Shown: positions 57,453 to 64,000 of the stretch, piece after piece
Numbering within the stretch: position 1 is the first letter of the stretch
Layout: each line of letters opens with the position of its first letter
NCBI RefSeq assembly: GCF_022965805.1
Contig: NC_133108.1
Coordinates: 18,612,056-18,676,055, forward strand
Reading direction: 5' to 3'
DNA from: Primulina eburnea
Taxonomy: Eukaryota > Streptophyta > Magnoliopsida > Lamiales > Gesneriaceae
DNA: 64,000 bases
Made by a program: the position numbers and the translations under genes
Notes under the pieces: generated by a model
The model's input: only the letters and a program-made list of their open reading frames with translations
Databases searched by the model: none
Told to the model about the DNA's origin: nothing

Positions 57453-59526
57453 TGAAAGGGATCGATGTTAGGTGACCGAAAGCGCACCGGAAACAACAAA
57501 AATTTCGGAAATCTTATTTTCTAGCATGAAATATTCGGCCACCTTGTGTACAAGTGTTTAACATATACAAAAACACAATATGACATTCATAGGGAGTTTT
57601 AGAAAATATACCTATCAATCACAATGGATTGATGATGGCTCCAACTTAGTTGTCAAACAACTAAGCTCTTCAAAGGATGACAATCTACAAGCTTCACCTT
57701 GTTCTTGAATCTTTCCTTCAAAATTAGGTCCACCACCAACAAGCTAGAACCACTCTAATTTTGCACTAGAAAATTTAGAGCATTTTTCATTGAGAAGTGT
57801 AGGCTTTCCTCAACAATTGAAGAAGCAAAAATGGAGAATTTTTTGGCTTCAATTTTCGTCCAACATGGTTGTAGGAGAGACGGAGGAGTGTTTTTCTTTG
57901 TTGTGGAAAAAGTAGTCTCAAAAAGTTGCATGCCAAGTCTTGGTTATACAAAAAGTTGTCTCCCAACCTTTCACCTCCCTTGCATGCCTTTCTATTTGGG
58001 TTTTGTAACAATTACAAAGCCCATGGACTTTTATTTAAATGTCTCAAACACATTTGAGACCATTTAACATTTACTTGATTTTACTCAAGCCCACTAGTTT
58101 AATAATTATTTCTAATTGGGCTCTACAAGAGCCAATATTGTTTAATTAATTCAACACTTGAATTAATTTAATTACTTGGACTCTACTAGGTCCACTAGTG
58201 TTTAATTAATTCAACACTTTAATTAATTTAATTTAGTCCATAATAATGTTTATGAAAATCACAATTTTCAAATACATTACTCGTTTGGCCAACTTTTAAT
58301 TTAGGAACACTTCCTCAAATTAAAAGTTACATTCTCCTTATAGAAGTCATACTTCTATTTTTATTTACGCTTATAAACTCCTTTATAAGTCGTTAAACAC
58401 ATTGAACAATTTTTACTTCTCAGCGGGATCTAGAAAGTTAGCACTTGTATGACCCTCAATGGTTCATTGATACTACTAGCCGTGGGTTCACATCTCCATG
58501 TGATTCGGACTAAACATGTCCTTATTTGAGCATACCCCAATTGCTCCATTCTTACTTATCTACTCCTTGATAACAAGAACGTCAGAACTCAAGTCAGATA
58601 GTACCCAACCAATCATGTTAAACGCCTAGCAGCATCGCTTACATGATTCCCTAGGTATCAAATGATTGAGCCTGCAAGAACCATTCAATTATGGTTAGCG
58701 TACAGTATGGTCCCTTCAACTCATATATCCCGACCGATTCGACAACCATTGGTTTATCGAGAGTTGTCAATGAATCGATACTATGTGTCATGTCGTAGTC
58801 GCATCGACGATGTAATCTATGAAACCCCTTTCATAATTACCACCATACTCTGATCAGAGATTTCAACCTACATACACATGAGAACACATAGGATATCCAT
58901 ACCCGAAGGTAAGCGGTGAATCCCCGACTACAATGCATCGACTCCTATATGTTTCTACAAAACACCCAACCTTGCCACCTGATGACCCCATGAGAGTCGG
59001 TAAACAAGTCAAAGTGTAATTCTAGCACATAGAGTCTCAATGTTGTCCCGGGTCATAAGGACTAATGGTGTACAACCATAAACCAGGACGTTTCCACTCG
59101 ATAAGTGAGAAGCACTTGGAAAGTCCTTTATGGAGGGTTGTTCAGTGCACTCCACCAGGACCACCTATCTGCATGCTCGGACATCACAATTTCCCCTACC
59201 AATGAAACATGGTAATCACATTGCAGATAGTAGTCTCGAACTCTAGCGGCCTATATCCTTCTTAGCGGCGGCTGAATCGACTAGGAACTGTTTAGAATAT
59301 AAAGTATTCCAAATATGAGTTTCATGATACTCATCATATGAGCATCTCATATTCTTTCTACTATTCATATATTCAAGGGCTTTATCTATGCAACAAGCAT
59401 GGGTATACAGATAAAGATTTGCCAAAAAAATAATTTCAAATATTATTAAAATAAAGATTGCTTATACATAGAGTTTCATTGTGAACACTCGGCCAATACT
59501 TGGATCGACGGGCACTTACTATAACA
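57453..59526 (-). mobile_element. Copia copy 2, 3' LTR
   Basis: A 2074-bp LTR, TGAAAGGGATCG...ACTATAACA on the plus strand. The layout matches copy 1, including AT-rich repeats at 58060-58260 and the paired hairpins. I see no gene in it. Confidence 0.9.
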
Positions 59527-59540
59527 ATCTCCCACTTGCA

Positions 59541-61735
59541 CTAGATCCAACTACCCATATGCTTCAAACCCATTGATTCGCGATGCATCTCGAATAATGG
59601 TCCAGGTAAAGGCTTAGCTAGTGGATCAGCAACATTATCTATGGAGCCGACTATGTCAATCGACACTTCTCCACTTTCCACAATCTCTCGGAGGATGTGG
59701 TACTTTCTCAATACATGTTTGGACTTCTGATGATACCTTGGCTCCTTTGCTTGAGCTAGAGCTCCCGTGTTGTCACACAACACTGGGACAGGAGCAACTC
59801 CATTCGGAATGACGTCCAACTCTTGGACGAAATTCCTTATCCAAACATCCTCCTTTGCTGCATCTGATGCAGCAATGTATTCGGCCTCTGTGCTGGAATC
59901 CATAGTACTGTCTTGCTTGGAACCCTTCCAAAAGACAGCAGCACCATTGAGCATGAATATAAACCCAGAGGTTGACTTCGAGTCATCGATATCGCTTTGG
60001 AAGCTAGAGTCAGTATAGCCTTCCAATTTCAGTTCTCCACCCCATAGACCAAGAACAACTTATTGGTCTTTCTCAAATACTTGAGGATGTCTTTCACAGC
60101 TATCCAGTGTGGAAGACCAGGGTTCGATTGATATCTACTCACTACACTTAGTGCGAAAGCCACATCAGAACGTGTAGATATCATCCCATACATGATGCTA
60201 CCAATCGCAGATGCATAAGGAATGCTTGTCATCGCCGCTATCTCTACATCAGTCTTTGGGAGACATAGACTTGGATAGGGACACACCATGACACATTGGT
60301 AGATGTCCTCTCTTGGACTCATCCATCGAGAACTGCTTCACGATGGTATCAATGTATGTGGACTAGGTGATACCAAGCAATCCTTTTGATATATCTCTAT
60401 AGATCTGTATTCACAATACAAAAGATGCTTCACCCAAGTCCTGCATCGAGAACTTACTCGCTAACCATATCTTAGTTGATTGCAACATCCCTACATCATT
60501 CCCAATGAGTAGAATGTCATCAACATACAGCACCAGGAATGTCACAACACTCTCACTGACCTTCTTATACACACAGGGTTCCTCAGGATTCTTAGTAAAA
60601 CCAAACTCTTTGATTGTACTATTGAATCTAAGGTTCCAACTCCTAGATGCCTGCTTTAGACCATAAATAGATCTCTGAAGTTTGCATACCATATGCTCAC
60701 TTCCGACAGATGTAAACCCTTCGGGTTGAGACATGTAAATCTCTTCTGTAATATCCCCATTAAGAAAGACTGTCTTGGCATCCATCTGCCATATCTCAAA
60801 GTCATACCATACAGCAATGGCTAGCAATATCCTTATAGACTTGAACATTGCAATTGGAGAAAAGGTTTCCTCAAAGTCAACTCCTTGTCTTTGAGTATAT
60901 CCTTTTGCCACCAATCGCGCCTTGAAGGTCAAAACCTTCCCATCCGCCCCAAGTTTCCTCTTGTAAATCCATTTACACCTTATGGGAACAATTCCCTCAG
61001 GTGGATCCACGATATTCCACACTGGGTTCGAATGCATGGAATTCATCTTAGATTCCATAGCTTCAAGCCACTTGGATGAATCGGCATCAGATAACGCTTC
61101 CTTGAAGGTCCTTGGATCATATCCATGAATAGGCTCATCATGACCCTCTTCAAGAAGCAGACCATACCTCATAGGTGCTCTCGAGATTCTCTCGGATCTT
61201 CTAGGAGCTTGTATCTACTCTCTTGGCACCTCGGCTGTGGGTTCTACAACTATGGATGTCTATCGAACCTCTTCGAGTTCTATCATCTCGCCTTTTCTAT
61301 CTAATAGAAATTCCTTTTCCAAAAAGGTTGCATTCCTAGAAACAAACACCTTTGTTTCTTGGGGACGATAGAAATAAAATCCAACAGAATTCATTGGAAA
61401 TCCCACAAAGTAACATAAAATAAATCGACTACTTAATTTATCTCCCACTACCTGCTTCACATAAGCAGGGCTCCCCATATTCTAAGATAAGAATATTTGG
61501 GAGGCTTCTCCATCCATATCTCATATGGTGTCTGCCTTTGAATGGACATTTAATGGAATATCTTTCAATTTTAAGTTATAGAGATCGTTTTCAAGTTCAT
61601 CAATACCAATCAAACATTCATTCATGTAAATGTTGCAAACACCTTTGCAAAATAAACAATAATATCCATTTTTATCATCATAGAAATGGAAACAATGTTT
61701 TTCACAAAATTGGGTACAAACAAAACATCTCATAA
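59541..61735 (-). pseudogene. Copia copy 2 pol: integrase C-terminus, RT, RNase H
   Basis: RT is well preserved at 60411-61172 (253 codons, with IWQMDAKTVFLNGD and LYVDDILLIGND). The RT end is at 60029-60322 and RNase H at 59541-60026 (161 codons, [24 protein letters not shown]). The integrase C-terminal piece is at 61260-61540. Breaks: a stop after SFVL near 60412, the RT/RNase H frameshift near 60027 shared with copy 1, and loss of the integrase catalytic core. Confidence 0.87.
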
Positions 61736-62005
61736 AATTAACTTAAAACTATTGTTCAACAATAAGTAAACATCTTCAATAGCCTTGGCAGCAACACTTG
61801 CTCCATTGTCCATCCTCTAGAAGGTCACGCCTTCCTTAAGTCTCCTAGTTCTTCCCATCCCCTGTAACTCATTACAGATATGTGAGTCACAGCCGGTATC
61901 CAATACCCAAGAAGTAGAGTTAATTGAAATGTTTACTTCAATTTAGAACATACCGTTTCCAGAACTCTTCTGGGCAAGATATTCCCTGCAGTTACGCCTC
62001 CAATG
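61736..62005 (-). pseudogene. Copia copy 2 protease and knuckle remnant
   Basis: LDTGCDSHLCN marks the protease active site near 61890-61920. It is separated from gag by a TAA at 61943-61945 in the same place as in copy 1. Pre-integrase sequence with stops runs to the deletion junction near 61540. Confidence 0.75.
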
Positions 62006-62803
62006 TCAAGGCTTCTTGCAGTGATGACATACATCACTAGTCTTGTCAGCCTTAACTGCTGTGGTTGCCACGACGGGATTTGGAGATTGCCTCATCAAGG
62101 GCACGTTCTTGTTGGGACGTTGGAAAGAACTCTTCTTTCCCTTCCCATGTGGATCAATCTTCGTACCAGATGAAGAACCCACATAAAGATCCAGCTTCTC
62201 TTTCTTGATGGTGGATTCAAACGTAACAAGCATGTTCACCAACTCCTCAAGGGTCGGTTCCATCTTTTTCATGTTGAAGTTCACCACAAAAGGATCAAAT
62301 GAGCTAGGCAGCGATAACAGCAACACGTCGGTGGTCAACTCCGAAGGCAAGATCAGATCCATGCCAACGAGCTTGTCCACGAGCCCAATCAACTTCAGGC
62401 CATGCTCATGGACCGAGGCCCCATCTCGCATGCGCAAAGTGATCAGCTCCTTGACGGTATCATGCCTAAGAGGTCGTGTTTGCTCACCAAAGAGCTCCTT
62501 GAGATGCAAATGAATGTCAGCAGCACTCTTTGCATCCTCAAAACGCCTCTGCAGCTCATCATTCATATAAGTCAGCATATAACACCTGGTTATCAAGTCA
62601 TGGTCACACCATTCCTTTTAAGCCTCCAATTCCTCAGGAGCGCAGTCAGTAGGAGCCTCAACAGGGGGCGATTCAGTCAGTGTATATGCTACCCTTTCCG
62701 AATTCAAGCCGATTTTCTAGTTTCTTAGCCAAGTGAGGTAATTAGGTCCAGTTAATATGTGTTTGTCGAGTATTGCAGATATCGGATTGCGAATCGAAGG
62801 CAT
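62006..62803 (-). pseudogene. Copia copy 2 Gag
   Basis: Aligned start codon at 62801-62803. A TAA near 62618 replaces the Tyr of AYKEW, so the open piece is 62006-62596. The capsid region including LLLSLPSSFDPFV is intact. The zinc knuckle CHHCKKP is cut by a TGA in place of Gly. It is not functional, unlike copy 1 Gag. Confidence 0.87.
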
Positions 62804-64000
62804 TGTCAATTTATACTGAAAATTAAAAACAGATAAATTTTGATGACTATTATAAAATATTTAGTAAGATATGAAGTTTGGACTTTTACTTCATAAATAT
62901 TTGCTCTTAATGTTTTGACATCTTTCACTACCCTCTAGTGAAAACGAAAAACTCCTTTCCTCAGTAGGTACGTAAGGTCCAATTAGCGAATTATGATTAC
63001 GAATAATATCAGCCAATCGCAATTCCTAAAAGGTAGTTTCTAATTGCATCACAATGCAACCCTCTACGTAAACTTTTGTCTCACGTTTGATTAGGACCCA
63101 ATAATATGATGTCGTTCATCTTCATGTGTCAAGCCTTACCCATCGATGTTGAACCTTAATGGACGGTCGCCATGAGTTCCCCCAATAATATGAGCCGAAA
63201 TCATGGGAGTTTCACGTAGTTCACATCACCATGTAAATGGATGTCACAGCTTTCCGGCACCCTAGGCCCCCCCAATAATATGAGCCGAGCCCCGAGTACG
63301 GATAGCGTTCATCATGCACCCATTGTCGATGGAAGACATGGAAATTATAAACAAATTTATAATTCCCCTTTTCGGGATTGATATTAATTTTGAATCTTAT
63401 TCAAAATGAGGGTTTTTAATTTTGAAAGGTCTCGTCATTAATTTTATTTAAAAGCTCGCCATGTTTGATCGTATGTTTGCCGGATTCATGCAACTTTGTT
63501 ATTATCATAATAATAACGCACATACTCATTATTTATAACATATCATGCATATATTATAAACTGTAAACAAAACAAAGATGATCAATTGCCCCAATACTAA
63601 TGGCACGTGTGAGCTAAACACGGGCCTAGGTCCAATCCTAGGGTAATGCAAGGGATGCAAATGCAACTATTACATTAGCTTCCAATATTAACATGTCTTC
63701 GATATTCATAATCATCATGGCCACCATCTTCCAATCTTGATCATCCACTATACTAATATTTACAAATAAATATCCATGGCAAATAGGGATACATCTCATG
63801 GGGGTGGAACGGGCCATAAACCAAGCCCACTTTAAATTTGATAATTATTACAATCATTCAACACAAAATATCCTAGCATACACCTAGCAAATTGAGCTTG
63901 GGCTTTTGATCATCCTTCATGCATAATATCACATATCATACACCATCAATTAATTATCACAATAATTAATTGATCCAATAATATATATCTTGATCCAATC
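62804..64000 (-). other. Copia copy 2 leader (partial)
   Basis: Matches 17334-18520 of copy 1, including the AATAATATGAGCC boxes near 63000-63290. No gene is visible. Confidence 0.75.

Larger units (their letters stand above)
57453..64000 (-). mobile_element. Copia copy 2, incomplete at the window end
   Basis: The minus-strand element has its 3' LTR at 57453-59526, polypurine tract at 59527-59541, pol at 59541-61735, protease remnant, gag at 62006-62803 and leader to 64000. By comparison with copy 1 its 5' LTR should begin about 620 bp past the window. The left flank gttta (57448-57452) is the expected TSD half. It is more diverged than copy 1 and starts TGAAAGGGATCG like the solo LTR at 54067. 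Confidence 0.9.

Overview
This window is intergenic repeat DNA from a flowering plant, almost certainly a eudicot; a lamiid such as Gesneriaceae or Orobanchaceae is a guess from the style of the proteins. It consists almost entirely of nested LTR retrotransposons. I found no host gene, no tRNA gene and no genuine rRNA gene. Coding capacity is Ty3/Gypsy chromodomain elements (Tekay/Del-like), Ty1/Copia, Athila-like Gypsy, and a Cassandra-type TRIM that carries 5S rRNA-like sequence.

Family names used here, with LTR ends in transcription sense: Tekay-A (TGTAAGGCTC...TCCCCACA), Tekay-B (TGTAATAGCC...GTGTCACA), Tekay-C (TGTAATGCCCGAGAA...TCCCCACA), LTR-D (TGTAACGTCC...ACGTTTCA), and one Copia family (TGTTAGAGTAGG...CTTTCA). 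Eight insertions have a clean 5-bp target-site duplication (TSD) or one with a few mismatches.

Layout. The oldest visible layer is a minus-strand Athila element, seen at 36532-36871 and 55842-57452. Its left part was hit by a Tekay-C element (28557-36531, itself carrying a 3.4-kb LTR-D). That was invaded by Tekay-A copy 1 (1-28556), which was split by Tekay-B copy 1 (4597-23938). The 5' LTR of Tekay-B copy 1 holds a complete Copia (11940-21299) and a solo Tekay-C LTR (21510-23707). On the right, Athila was hit by Cassandra (36872-55836), whose 5' LTR contains Tekay-A copy 2 (37029-55124). The LTRs of Tekay-A copy 2 in turn hold a deleted Tekay-B (38537-43634) and a Copia solo LTR (49917-54067) with another solo Tekay-C LTR inside. 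A second Copia starts at 57453 and runs off the end. Nesting is five levels deep on both sides.

The unexpected structure is in the LTRs. Nearly every Gypsy LTR carries, just upstream of its TATA-like sequence, an array of short GC-rich inverted repeats. Tekay-A, Tekay-B and one Tekay-C copy use ACCGC-GGGT-GCGGT. The other two Tekay-C copies use CGCGCATATGCGCG or a GGGCGGA/TCCGCCC hairpin at the same position between conserved flanks, so the module looks exchangeable. Two Tekay-C LTRs also carry, in the transcribed leader, a 20-bp-period array of mini-hairpins with a common GAATCA loop (TGATTC in the sense strand) and stems whose two arms covary.

Most coding regions are broken. Tekay-B copy 1 is close to intact (one frameshift). 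The Copia elements share an integrase-core deletion and other defects although copy 1 inserted recently, which implies mobilisation in trans.
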